Shown: piece after piece, positions 10,965 through 22,599 of the stretch | Position numbering within the stretch: the first letter of the stretch is position 1 | How the letters are laid out: every line of letters starts with the position of its first letter | NCBI GenBank assembly: GCA_039105265.1 | Contig: JAPFFF010000007.1 | Coordinates: 1,550,001 to 1,614,000, forward strand | Length of the DNA stretch: 64,000 bases | Reading direction: 5' to 3' | DNA from: Tritrichomonas musculus | Lineage: Eukaryota; Parabasalia; Tritrichomonadida; Tritrichomonadidae | Program-made: the position numbers and the translations under genes | Notes under the pieces: generated by a model | What the model saw: the letters and a program-made list of their open reading frames with translations, nothing else | What the model was told of the DNA's origin: nothing | Databases searched by the model: none

Positions 10965-11365
10965 CAGAAGTCGAGCATACACTTTTAAAATTTCTGAAGC
11001 TCTGTTTGAATCATGTTTATAAAAAAACCAATATAAAAATTATTAATAAATATAAATAAATAATCATATACAAGTATATAATTAAAATATATGTTTACTA
11101 TTTGAAAATATAAAACAGAAGTCGAGATTACGCATTTTTATATTTCTGAAACTCTGTTTGATTTTTAAATAAGAGAAATATCCTTGTAAATGTATGATAT
11201 TTCATAGTATAAAATATAATATATACTATTATATATATTGATAAATGATAAAATAATTCTTTATTTCATTTTTATCTTTTATTTAATTCTATAATTCTGA
11301 AATACAAAAAGTCCAAATAAACAAACAGAGCTTTTGAAAAATGAAAAGTGTATACTTGACTTCTG
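10965..11365. repeat. Three copies of a 45-bp repeat in a foldback layout
   Basis: A unit starting CAGAAGTCGAG and ending CTCTGTTTGA occurs at 10965-11009 and 11116-11161 on the plus strand and at 11322-11365 on the minus strand. The first and third copies form an inverted pair about 400 bp across, resembling a small foldback transposon with one internal duplicated end. No coding capacity. Confidence 0.6.
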
Positions 11366-11970
11366 ATAGATGAAATGAAATAAAAAATATTTTTTCTGAT
11401 TCTATATTTTGTATCTATTATAAATATAAAATAAAAAAATTAATATTACAAAATAAATACGCACCTTTATTATTTATTATTTTTAAATTATATTTTATAT
11501 AAAAGGAAATAAAACTTTTATTTAGTTAATAAATTATCATTAATTGCTTTTGTTTTCATTCCTAATTGAACTAATAAAGTTTTCAGAGATATTTTGTTCA
11601 TTCCATCTTAAACTTTATATAGTTTAATTTATATAAAGCTTTTCACATTGTTTTGCCGTGAAACAATTGATAATATTGTAGCTCCATATTAAAAAAAATA
11701 TCATTTGATCTTATTACTTATATTCTTGTCAAATTAAACAGTTATTTGATTTAAAAAATCATTTTAATATTCTTGACTTGGAATTCTTATTTCAACAAAA
11801 ACAATTATTTCCTTTTCTTGTCAGTCATTTTCTATCTCATTAAGAAATTATTGATCGATATTGGGATCATCTGGAGGTGCCAGTTCACCTATTCTATCAG
11901 CTTATAGCATTTATATGTATTTTCCATGGAATCTCCATCCCCCATTTCTACATCAGTTATTTTCGAAATA

Positions 11971-12458
11971 AAAGTAACCACGCTTATAAAAATATTTGTA
12001 ATCATATTTATAATACTTCGTTAAGCCTGTCCTTAACACTTGCACCATATAGCTCTGGCACAATCTTCGATATAAGGACGTCCATTTGTGCCGTCCATAA
12101 CGTTACATTCATGATGAAAATATTAAGAATATTAACATCAACCTCGTCTTTATCCCATAAATTGGTTTAGGTAGATTATTTGCCCTAAAATAATTTTGAT
12201 AACGAGACCATAAAACTTTTTGCTTAGAATTTTTTTGTTACCAACTTTTTGAATTATATGGACTGTTGGAGCTTTTTGAAGACTTTGTAAGGCGGGGTCC
12301 AGGGGTGGGAGCCCTTGGAGTAGTGGTAGGCTGGGGCATTTTATTTGGCCTAGCCTACGGTTCACTACTGCTATATATCTATTTTATTATTATTATGATA
12401 ATTATTATAAGCGTGGTTACTTTATATTATAATTATAATTGTGCCGTCCATAACGTTA
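11971..12458. repeat. Inverted plus direct repeats around a GC-rich core
   Basis: A 19-bp perfect inverted repeat (AAAGTAACCACGCTTATAA at 11971-11989, complement at 12405-12423) overlaps an 18-bp direct repeat (GTGCCGTCCATAACGTTA at 12088-12105 and 12441-12458). Between the direct repeats is a short patch, about 12285-12360, that is far more GC-rich than its surroundings. The arrangement suggests a small nonautonomous element or nested insertion; the family is not recognised. Confidence 0.5.
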
Positions 12459-12602
12459 AATATTATCAAAATTAGTATACTCAAAATCATTTAATTCTAT
12501 AAATCTTGTAGGACCATAAATTTCATCAATATAAGTTTTCCCTTTTATAATATTGGTTCTAATCATCATCACTAAATATTCTTTCTTGTTAAAAATAAAA
12601 TC

Positions 12603-13225
12603 TTAATAAAATTCTAAACCAAATTCTTTTGTTGAAGTATTATCTGAATAAAAAATGTTATCTATCGTTTGGTCATCACAAAGTGTAAATACATAATAAA
12701 AATGCTTCCACAAATTATTCTCCATTTCATCTAATTTTGTCTTTAATGTTTCATAATTATTATTGCTCTTGTTTTTTACTAAGTTTTTTACATATTTCAC
12801 GATAGCTATATCTGGGTCTTGAGCTATATCTATTCCAGGTATGCTAAAGTGCTTAATATACGTAATACTTGATGGATCATTACCTTATACAGAATCATTT
12901 TCTTAAGTTCTAATGCATTATGAAACAAGTCCTGTGTTATTTTTTATACCTATAACAAATCTATAACATCGCATTTATATACATCTCTAAGATTAATATC
13001 CTTTATAAATGTAAATATTTTGGGTTCAAGTATGTTAGCATAATCAGAATCGTCAAATTCTATCGTAAAAACTTTTTCTCTAGCAACAGTGATAAGATCT
13101 TTGCTAAGATTGCTGCCAGTTAAGTCTTTGTCAAACATTATCTCTGGACAAGGTTCAAGTTTAAGGTTTTGATTGCTACACATAATAAATATCGTGATAC
13201 CTATCACTGTTGTTGCCTGTAGCAA
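12603..13225 (-). pseudogene. Degraded coding remnant, unknown family
   Basis: Two minus-strand blocks read like real protein: about 13225-12950 (GSNLSKDLITVAREKVFTIE, then a DINLRDVYKCDVIDLL end) and about 12880-12603 (GIDIAQDPDIAIVKYVKNLV, then DDQTIDNIFYSDNTSTKEFG). Their amino-acid composition is balanced, unlike the lysine/asparagine/isoleucine noise typical of this AT-rich background. The two blocks do not form one open frame. I do not recognise the family; a fragment of a mobile-element gene is possible given the surroundings. Confidence 0.4.
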
Positions 13226-16200
13226 CCACCAAATCCTAAATTTTGATTCTTTCCCTCATTTTTTCACTCATTTTAGCATTTTTTTAAAGCACGAGGCATA
13301 TCAACTTTTTCTCTAAAAAATATAACCAACATAACCTTTCAATTAAAAGAAAAAGTAAATTAAAATGAAGAAGTGGTTATTATTTTGTCATATGATATGG
13401 TTAATATGCGAATTTAAACAACTCATATAATAGCATTATGAATATGATAATTCAAACTTTTTAAAAATAATCCATTTTCATTGAAGCATTGTTCATGAAA
13501 AAGTGAGCGAAATTAAATTCAATTAATCTAGCTCTCAAAAAGTTGCTACTGGAAATTCGTAAAATTCTCGATCTCTGAAATCGATCTCGAGAATCAGTGC
13601 GTATTTATGTATCGATATCGAAAAGTCAATCAATTATCAATCTCGAGAATCGGAAAATAACAAGCCTACTTGTCATTTTAGAAAAAGAATAAAATTATTA
13701 GACAAATTTGAAGAATTATAATCATTTAAGTTGTCAAAATAATTAAAAATATCTTATTTATTATATTTATATTTATTAAATTTACTTTGGAATAACAAAT
13801 CGAAACTCTAGATGTTAGCATTTATCTTATCATAAAAATTGAATAAAGGGTTTCATTAAAGAAAATTATAATTTTATTTTTTAAACATTGACACTTATGA
13901 TTTCTTCATTAAAATTACATTTTATGTTAATTTTCAGATTTTATATCAATTATTTCCAAAAGGTTTAATTTTCTTTTCAATATATGTTTTAATTTATTTA
14001 ATGTCATAAAAATTCCACACTGGAGATTTAAGTTTTTTTATACAGTTTAAAATGATTCCCTTCTTGAAAATTTCCAGTGGAAATGAAAAAGTTTAATAAA
14101 AAAGTTTTCAAATATCTCAATGATTTGAACTGAAATTTGAATTTCATAATGTTGTTATTATATAATAACGTTTATATATATATATTATAGACCATTTTCG
14201 CATATTTTATTTCAATTTTGAGAAAAAGATCTTGAAATTACCTCTATTAAAAGAAGCACCACTTTAGAGGTTATTGAAAATCGTTTCGACTTCATATTGA
14301 AATATTATATAGTATATTGGTTTTTAAGCAAACTTTATATGGACCAGAAAAGAATCTATCGTTTTAAAAAAATCCAAGTTATCAAAAAGTTTAACTTTTC
14401 AGAACTAACGTACGAATTTTAATTCTAAACGTTTTTACATGTTTGATAGAAGTTGTGTAAAATCACAGAAATAAATCGATTTACCGACAAATGAAAGAAA
14501 AATATCAAAGTATAAAAATAATTCAAAAAGTTGACAAATTGAAGAGGAGAGTTAACTTATTGAATGGGCTATTTTTTCTCGTTGTTTGCCTTTTTTTGCG
14601 TTATATAATTAATAAATTCAAAATTTTATTTTATTTATAAATAATATAATAATATTTATATATAAATATTACTTTTATGATTTGATTAAGGGCAATCGAT
14701 GAAATTTGGAGATTCTCAATTTCAAATAATTCAAGATAGACCATATGATGATTTAAAAGTATCTGCTAATATAATTAGAATAAACCATGCGAGACTCAAT
14801 ATTTTTACAAAATGGCTGAGATATAATCAGTTTTTTGAAATAATTACTGATGCTATTAAATCAAATATTGTCCCAAATTCAACATACCAAATCATTCGAA
14901 AACAATATATTAGATATATATGCGTATATTAAATCTATTTATTCGACTAAATCTCAAATCACAACTACCAATTTTATATTAGAGTCATGATAAGTTACAC
15001 TCGATCATTAGTTTTATGCATTCTCCCAAGCAAATATATAAATTGATTTAAAATACCTTATGAGTAATTATTTTTTAAAACTATATATATGATTAAATAT
15101 ACAAGAATATTTAAAAAATATTAATATCCCATCAAGAAAAATTTGTAAAACGATAAAACTTAAATTTGAAAAGAAAAAATTGAGAGAAAAAAATATTTGA
15201 ATAGGCATTCAAATTAGATTTATTTTGAATAAAACATTTTTATCTCAATAATATAAATAAATTATAGAGATATTTTAGATAAAAAAACTATTATATATTA
15301 TATAAAATATTATATGTACTTATGAAAAATACAAACAAATTATACTATGAGTTTTTGTGTTAAAAATTTGCACTACTCAATTTTTTTTTTTATTCATTTT
15401 TAATTCTGAATTTACTTATGTGCTTAGTTATTTTGGAAATGAAATTTCCCTATATTAAAGATGATAGTCTATTTTATTATTAAAATTTAATAATTAAAAA
15501 TCATAGAACCTCTAAACATCATTAAAATTCATAAATATCGCAATTAATTGATTTATTCAGCTGATAAATAATTATATTTGCTTGATATGATTTTATATAA
15601 CAACTATTTGTTATTATTCCCCCGAAAACTTTGATTTTTAATGAACATAAATATTCATGCAATTATTTCCATTTCAACTCCAAAATGAAAATAATATATT
15701 TAATATGCTTTATTAAATAAATATATATTAAAAAAATTATATTTTGTAATAACAATTCCTTATTAAAAAAACATTAATTATAATATAATAGAATTATTAA
15801 CACCAATCGTCGACAAAATAAAATATTAATGTAAATAAACACTCAACAGAAAGGATTATTCCCCAGGATTTCAAAAATAAAAAATGCGATATGGAATTTT
15901 ATAAGTCTACTATAAATTTTATTTAAAAGACATAATATCATTTTATCATTTAGCACTAAAATAGAATGTCAAAACCATTAATCTACAAGTCCTTTGGATG
16001 ATCAAAAAAAATATCATTAGTCATTAATTTCATCACACTTGAAATAATTATGTAATGTATCATTAAGGATTATTTTATCTAATATAAATAATCAATATAT
16101 TTAAAAAATATTGTTTTTTCTTGTTCTTATAATAAGATATAAATGCTTTTTTAAGGCTTCTTAACGTACGAAAAACGGTTACCCTTGCTCCTTTCTCGAT

Positions 16201-16429
16201 TATAAAATAGGTTATTTTACAACTTATATTGATAATTATCCACTTAAAAATTTAGTAATCTTTATTCCACATAATGTATTTATGAATATTTTTGTTTTCA
16301 AACAATATCTATTAAAAAACTATTTTAATTAAATACTTATTTATTATGCAGCAAAATTTAGTATTATATATTATATAACATCTAATTTAGATTTAAATAT
16401 TATTATTATACAAAGCTAATATTAAGATA

Positions 16430-17462
16430 TTTTGATTTTATATAATTATTTTTCTTTCCTACTTTTTCTATGTCAATAATTCTTAATCTTCATTCAATAA
16501 AAACATCACAAAAAGTTGCCGATAAAAGGCATTATCTCAAAAAATTGATTTAAAATATTCATCAACTGATATAAACTTTTCTCAAAATTACAAATAATTA
16601 TTGAAAAATTTAAATAAGTTATAGAAAAAAAAAAATAATTTTAAAATGTTGATATATCAAAATATGATATAGATTTTTCTAGTAAAAACAATTTATATAC
16701 TACTCAAATATATTCCAAATAATATAAAAATCAAAATACTTTAAATAAATACAGTAATATATCTTGATTTAATACCAAATACGTTTATAATAAGTTTTGA
16801 TTTAATCATAATCTTCATTTTTCTACATCAAAAAAATAAAATAAGAAAAAATGATTTACATATTTTCTAATATTGATTCACATATATATATTTTAATATG
16901 TTTTTGTTAGCAATTTACTGATTGGTTTATGAATATTATAGAATAATCGTATATATTCAGAGGGTTTTTTATAACGTTTAAAGCTAGTATAATATGTAAA
17001 AAATGATAAAGAATATTATTCGAGGAGATTTTCTATCTATTTCAACAATGAACCAAGAAAATTAAATTATTAGATATAAATCGCTGATCTAAAAATATAC
17101 GAATTAGCATTTTATATCGCAAAGTTCGACGTAAAACTCAATTGTCTACAATGTCCTGGTACTTACAAACTTTTTTCTCGTGGAGTTTGTTGCGATTAAA
17201 TTAGATATTATATTTGAAAAAGGAATTTTGGGATAAAAATTGCGTCATTGTAATCTCCACGGAACCCCGATTAATATATATTTTTTTCGGCTTCTTACTC
17301 TATAAATGCTGCAGCGCTTAACATTTTGGAATTTTTTAATGATATGTTTTTGAGAGGAAAAATGATACTAAATATTTTTTCTTTATCAATTGGAGATATT
17401 ATTTTTTTTACCTTTTCAATTTTTGATAACTTAAGTGAAAAATTGAGTACTTAGGTGAAATA
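16430..17462 (-). repeat. Right copy of 1.03-kb inverted repeat
   Basis: Reverse complement of 3327-4358, 1033 bp long, differing visibly by one base in a poly-A run and a few positions near the inner end. The outer border ends GGTGAAATA. The flanking bases just outside the two copies do not match, so I see no target-site duplication for a 14.1-kb unit. It directly abuts the cluster of TTTTTCGAAAAA palindromes at 17485-17685. Confidence 0.9.
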
Positions 17463-20400
17463 AACACATTAATTTATTTGAAATATTAGGGGTTTTTCGA
17501 AAAAAATACTTTTTGCTTAAAAAATAAAGATTTTTCGAAAAAAGTAGATTTTTCGGAAAACGTTTTGAATGTTTTTTGATCGTGCGGCCAAATAAATTCA
17601 CAAAAATGTTTCCAAAAAATCAACTTTTTTCAGAAAAATTGTATTTTTTTCGAAAAAACTTTTTTTTTCGAAAAACTCCTATTAAATTTTAATGTAAACG
17701 AATAATAAATAATTGTTTTAAACGCATATTTAATTGAATTACTTATTCTTTTTTTAACAAATGTTTTTTGTTTATCAAAATAATGATTATTTAATAAACA
17801 AAAAAATACGTTATCTACTCATTAAATAACGTTTTTTTCTTAAGGATAAAGTTGGATTTAAATTTAATTGAAAAAAATTGAAAAAAATTGAATATGCACA
17901 GAAATTATTGAATATGCATTGAATTTATTTCTATAGGTATTCAATATTTTCAAAGCTCCTCTTAAATCAATCCCAAAAAAACAATTCTCACAGGATTTTC
18001 TAATGAATTTTTTGTTGTGCATTATGTTTTAATGAACGTGAAATCATCGAAATTTTTTGATCATACCAATAAAATGGTTAGAAAATGATTGCATAAAAAA
18101 GTGAAAAAATCAGATATTTGGATCATGTAATGAATAAGTATTTACTAATAAAAAGTATATATTAAAAATATGCATTAATTATATATAAAAGTGAATGTAG
18201 TTTTGTAGGTCTATCGCTGTCATACATGAAATTAAGAGAACTTTTTATCGAAATTTTCAGACCTCTTTTTTTTATCTGTTGATTTTATTGAACCCATATT
18301 GAAAATATATAAAATCCCGAAGATTTCCAATTAATGTACATAATTTATGAAAATAAATATAAAATATTCATTTGGAAAATGATATTGGAATATCGTACCA
18401 TTGAAAAAAATTCAATTATTTTCATATAGGTAGTTGGATCTTCTAGAAAGAAGCAATTTTGACATTTAAAAAAGGTATGATCATACTAGCTAATATGTCG
18501 TTAATAATTCGTTATATCTGGAAATTTAATAAATGAATCAGAAAAAGAAATATGATTGCATTTTTTGGATTTTCTTGAGTAAAGCCTATATATTTTGATT
18601 GTCAATCAATGTAGCATACTGCGATACCATTTTGATATGGAAAAATAGAATCCAAATTGAGAAACTTGTTGCTCAAATTGAACAATTTTGATGAAATTTC
18701 TTAATAACGGATAAATTTTGTTTAGTATTCAAATTTCTAAAATAAAAATACATATTTTTTAAATATCTTTTTCATTTCTTTTCGATTAAATTGAGTAATT
18801 ATTAATATAATATATATATACAATTCTAAAAGATTAATACTATTTAAAATAAATATTAATAGTAATTTAATTGATAAAATTTACATATATGGTTTTATTT
18901 AACTTTTCAATATAGTATATTATTTCAATACTTTAAGTGTTTTTTCAATAATCGATATATATTTCTAATATATTTAAATCAACTTTAATATTTATTTTAA
19001 AGTATTGCAAATATAAAAAAATTCCATAATGAAATTAATTGAATTTTAAAAATATTAACTGAAAAATATTTTTCAGAAATAATGATATATTTTTTTTCCT
19101 TTTATCTTGTTAAATAAAACAAATTACAAGAAAAAATATTTAGATTAAAATAAAATAACTGAACTAGATAATAAAAATTAAAAAATATTTTTTCTTTTGA
19201 TTCTCCAAAAATAAAAGAATAAAAAAAAAAAAAAAAAAAAAGAAAAAACCAATATGTATTTTGAGTTTCTTTTGATTACATATTTGGTTAAATGAATAGA
19301 AAAAGTTCAGGAATGGACAAATATTCTTTGAAAAATAAATCCTGTGAGAATTCCAAACAATTGTTCATTTTAAGGATTTGGATTTCCAAACAAAATGATA
19401 AATTTGAATTACTTGAACAACCGATTTTATTGAAGTTTTCTTATTTATTAAGAATACTAGCTCCAATCGATGCTATTGATGATGTATTTTTTTTTTTTAA
19501 GATTGAAAATTTATATTAATGATTTTTTTTTTTTTTTGGCTTATATACCGTTTTCAGGTAATAAAGATTGGAATTAAATTATTGAAATTTAAATGAGCCT
19601 TAGTGAAGATATTTTTAGAAAACTCACTGAAATATCATAATTATTTTTATTCCTTTTAAACTATTATAAAAGATTTTTGCTCAAAATCTATGTTATAAAA
19701 GATATGATAGCAAATGTATATGAATATTATTAATAAAATAGCCTTTAACACAGATAAAAGAACTCATATCAATTAGGTTTCGGAACAAGAAAATATTTGT
19801 TATAATATATATAATATTAATAATATAAAATAATTATTATATTTATATGGAATCTTTCTTTAATTTCGGCAAAAATATTATATTTTTATTTAATAATATT
19901 TTTAATTCAATATTTTGAGAAAACAAAAAAAAATACTCAATTATTTGATAATATTGAAATATTGATTTTTTATGATTTTCATATTATCCTTATATAAAAT
20001 GCATATATTATATTACATATGAATTAATAATGTAAATAATAGCAATTAATACATAAATACAAATAAAAAAAATCTTATATCATTTGTATAGTAAAATATA
20101 TGAAAAATAACCAAAAATGATTTTTTTTTAGTATAAAAATTTACTCAATTTTTTTTGAGGTTCATTCAAAAACTTGAGATAATCCAACTTTATCCTTAAA
20201 ATGCAGATACTATATATTTAATGCATATCTTATTTTAAGTTTAATATTTTGTCAAAATAATTATTATATATAAATTGAGTATATATATAAGTATTATTAT
20301 ATGATATTTTTATAATTACTCTATTTAATAAAAAGATATAAATATATTATTTGAATTCATTTGAGAATAAAAAATAAAAATTGAATAAAAAAATTGGATT

Positions 20401-21951
20401 TGTATCAAAAAGTTTAAATTTTTGAATGAAAAACATCTTTTTTATCATATCTTTTTTTTGCTACGATAAATTTTTTTTATTACTAATTAACATTTTATCA
20501 GAATTGAAAATTAAAATTATTTATCATATTTAAAAATCACAAATCCAAATTTGATAAAAAGCTCAAATCGGTTCCCCTTTTTTAAAATTCATTAATTTTT
20601 AGTTCATTTTTAAATATATACCTAAGGAGCATGCTAATATCAATAAATGATACAGAATTAGGTATTATAATTATTAATTCTTTCTCAAATAATGTTAGAT
20701 AGGAAAGATATTCTCATTATTATATTATTAATAAAGTTCAAAATCCCCCTTTAAAATTAAAATCTTAGAGCATGATTGCAATATTAATAAATATTTTTAA
20801 AAGTACAATGTAAAAAAATAAAAAATTGGGTGGATATTTTCAAAATATTGAATAATCATAAATACGTTATTTTCGTTACTATACACATTATTATTTCAAA
20901 TTTTTCTATAGATTGAGACAACTCATACAATTTCTTTTTTCTAAGATATTTCGAGCTTAGTTTTTATTATTATTATTGAGCAATTGGATCTTCAAATGAT
21001 AGCAACTTTAAATACAATATAATTCTCTAAAATCTATCAAAAAATATCTCAAGCATTTCAGATCAATAAATAGATTATTTAAAGAATAATTAATAATCAA
21101 TTAAACCATCGAAGAGTTGACTTATTTTTACATCCATTGGCATGAAATATAAATATTATAGTAGAATAAACATTCACATATGCCTTAATTCACTTTTTTG
21201 CATATCACTTTATCTAATATAAATAAAAATAATAATAATAAAAAGCAATATTTCATTAAAGAATGTAAACAAGAATTTATTAAAAGTAAATTGAATATAA
21301 AAATCCAATATATTTTGATATTTTTGATGTATTTTTTTTTTTGATATATAAATCATCAAATATTTTAAAGCAATCTCATAATTAATTGATATTTATTGAT
21401 TTTTAAGTGATGATTTGATTTTGCAATGTTTTTTTTTTTTGATAGAATTATTAGATTCGAAATGAGAATTGCATTGTGAAGAAATATAAAACGTTAAAAG
21501 CATGTCTGATTGATTGTTTAAATAAATTTTACATAATTTAAAAGCAACTCTGAAGTTGTTTGTATTGAATTCTTCAATATAAAATAAAAATATGAATATT
21601 TAAAAATCAATTCAATTTTTCATCGATGAAAAATTCAATAAAAAATAATAATCTTCTACTTTTAAAAAGTTTGAAATTTTGAATGAAATTCAATAGGGCG
21701 AGGACTAAAATTTATTTATTTAAAAAAAACGAAATGTGAAGTGAAAAAAGTTGAAAATTTTATTATCTCCCAAAAATGCATAATAAAAATGAAATGAATA
21801 AAAATAAAATAATTCATATCAGTATATTTAAAAGTTTACTGATTAGTACATGATATTTAAATTGTAACAAAAGTGCTATATCCTCTCAAGAATATCTTTT
21901 TATTAATATATAACATATATTCAGGTATTAATTATAAATAAGTAACATATT
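17463..21951. other. AT-rich intergenic DNA without genes
   Basis: No gene is supported. It contains a palindrome cluster (17485-17685), a 19-bp perfect inverted repeat 2.3 kb apart (TTAAGGATAAAGTTGGATT at 17840-17858, complement at 20181-20199), and long A or T runs (for example near 19219-19241). The 75-codon frame at 19292-19519 ends in low-complexity phenylalanine codons and has no recognisable domain. Confidence 0.65.
17485..17685. repeat. Cluster of TTTTTCGAAAAA palindromes in inverted layout
   Basis: The palindrome TTTTTCGAAAAA or close variants occurs about five times in 200 bp, with imperfect inversion of the outer parts: TTAGGGGTTTTTCGAAAAA on the left against the complement of TTTTTTCGAAAAACTCCTAT on the right. 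It lies 23 bp beyond the right 1.03-kb repeat. It could be a small foldback element or a protein-binding array. Confidence 0.6.
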
Positions 21952-22419
21952 TCATTGCTGTTTCTTTTTCACAGACCAAGAGTGAAGATCGAATTCGAAA
22001 GTCCCACCTTCGTTTTCATAAGACCATTTCATTTCTGATTCATCATAATTCCATCCACGATTTTGAAGTTCTTCTGAAGCTGTAATCTGAACCAAATCAT
22101 GGGGTTGGGAATAAAACATGAATAATAATGTGAAATCAGGCATTGAAGATATAATTGAAATAGGAGGTTGAAGATTAGAAAACTCTAGCCACTGTTTTGG
22201 AACGCGTGTTATTTCTGTTGTGTCAAAAGGTGCATCAAGAAAGTAATTTTTTGCTTTCGCGAAAGTTATGTTATCTCTTGGTAATCCAAGAACAGAACTT
22301 TCAATTCCTATCTGTGCTACCTTTTCTCTACTTGGAAGATTTGCAACTTGTTGAACAAATTCTTTTAAATATGCTCTCATTTGAGCTGGCTGTTCTTGAT
22401 CTAGTTGATTTTGCTTCAT
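21952..22419 (-). CDS. NOT2-type CCR4-NOT complex protein (NOT box only)
   Basis: A 155-residue protein whose C-terminal half is the NOT2/NOT3/NOT5 box: a MPDFTLLFMFYSQPHDLVQ segment, then SEELQNRGWNYDESEMKWSY and a GGTFEFDLHSW end. These match the family pattern of LFxxFY, AAxELxxRxWRYHxxxxxW and a final FDxxxW. The NRGW form is closer to NOT2 than to NOT3/5. The family acts in the CCR4-NOT deadenylase and repression complex. At 155 residues it is far shorter than animal CNOT2 (over 500) and has little besides the NOT box. ATG is at 22419. It lies 180 bp downstream of the TPR gene on the same strand. Confidence 0.75.
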   Translation of the reverse strand: MKQNQLDQEQPAQMRAYLKEFVQQVANLPSREKVAQIGIESSVLGLPRDNITFAKAKNYFLDAPFDTTEITRVPKQWLEFSNLQPPISIISSMPDFTLLFMFYSQPHDLVQITASEELQNRGWNYDESEMKWSYENEGGTFEFDLHSWSVKKKQQ

Positions 22420-22599
22420 TAAATCTAAAATTTTTTCATATCAAATTTCATGCTCATTAACTAGACCTTTGAAGCATCCTAATTGAAGTTGAATTTATAT
22501 ATTCAAAAATAATTATTATCTAGTTGCCTAATATATAAAAGGTTTTATACAACAGAATACTCATATTCAAATTAATTTAGATATAATTTCATGTTAATT

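Larger units (their letters stand above)
9527..16429. other. Gene-poor, repeat-rich interval
   Basis: No intact host gene is visible. The interval holds several inverted-repeat structures (9690-10567, 10965-11365, 11971-12458), a degraded coding remnant on the minus strand (12603-13225), and AT-rich filler. The 77-codon frame at 14699-14932 has no recognisable domain. The whole interval lies inside the pair of 1.03-kb inverted repeats. Confidence 0.6.

Noticed and set aside
14699-14932. 77-codon plus-strand frame
   Set aside because: No recognisable domain, no initiator-like site, AT-driven composition; not enough to call a gene.
3327-17462. Reading the 14.1-kb inverted-repeat unit as a Polinton/Maverick-type element
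   Set aside because: Size and long inverted ends fit, but no polymerase, integrase, packaging or capsid gene is visible between the repeats; the only large gene is a MULE fusion.
19292-19519. 75-codon plus-strand frame
   Set aside because: Ends in homopolymer Phe codons, no domain, lies in gene-free DNA.
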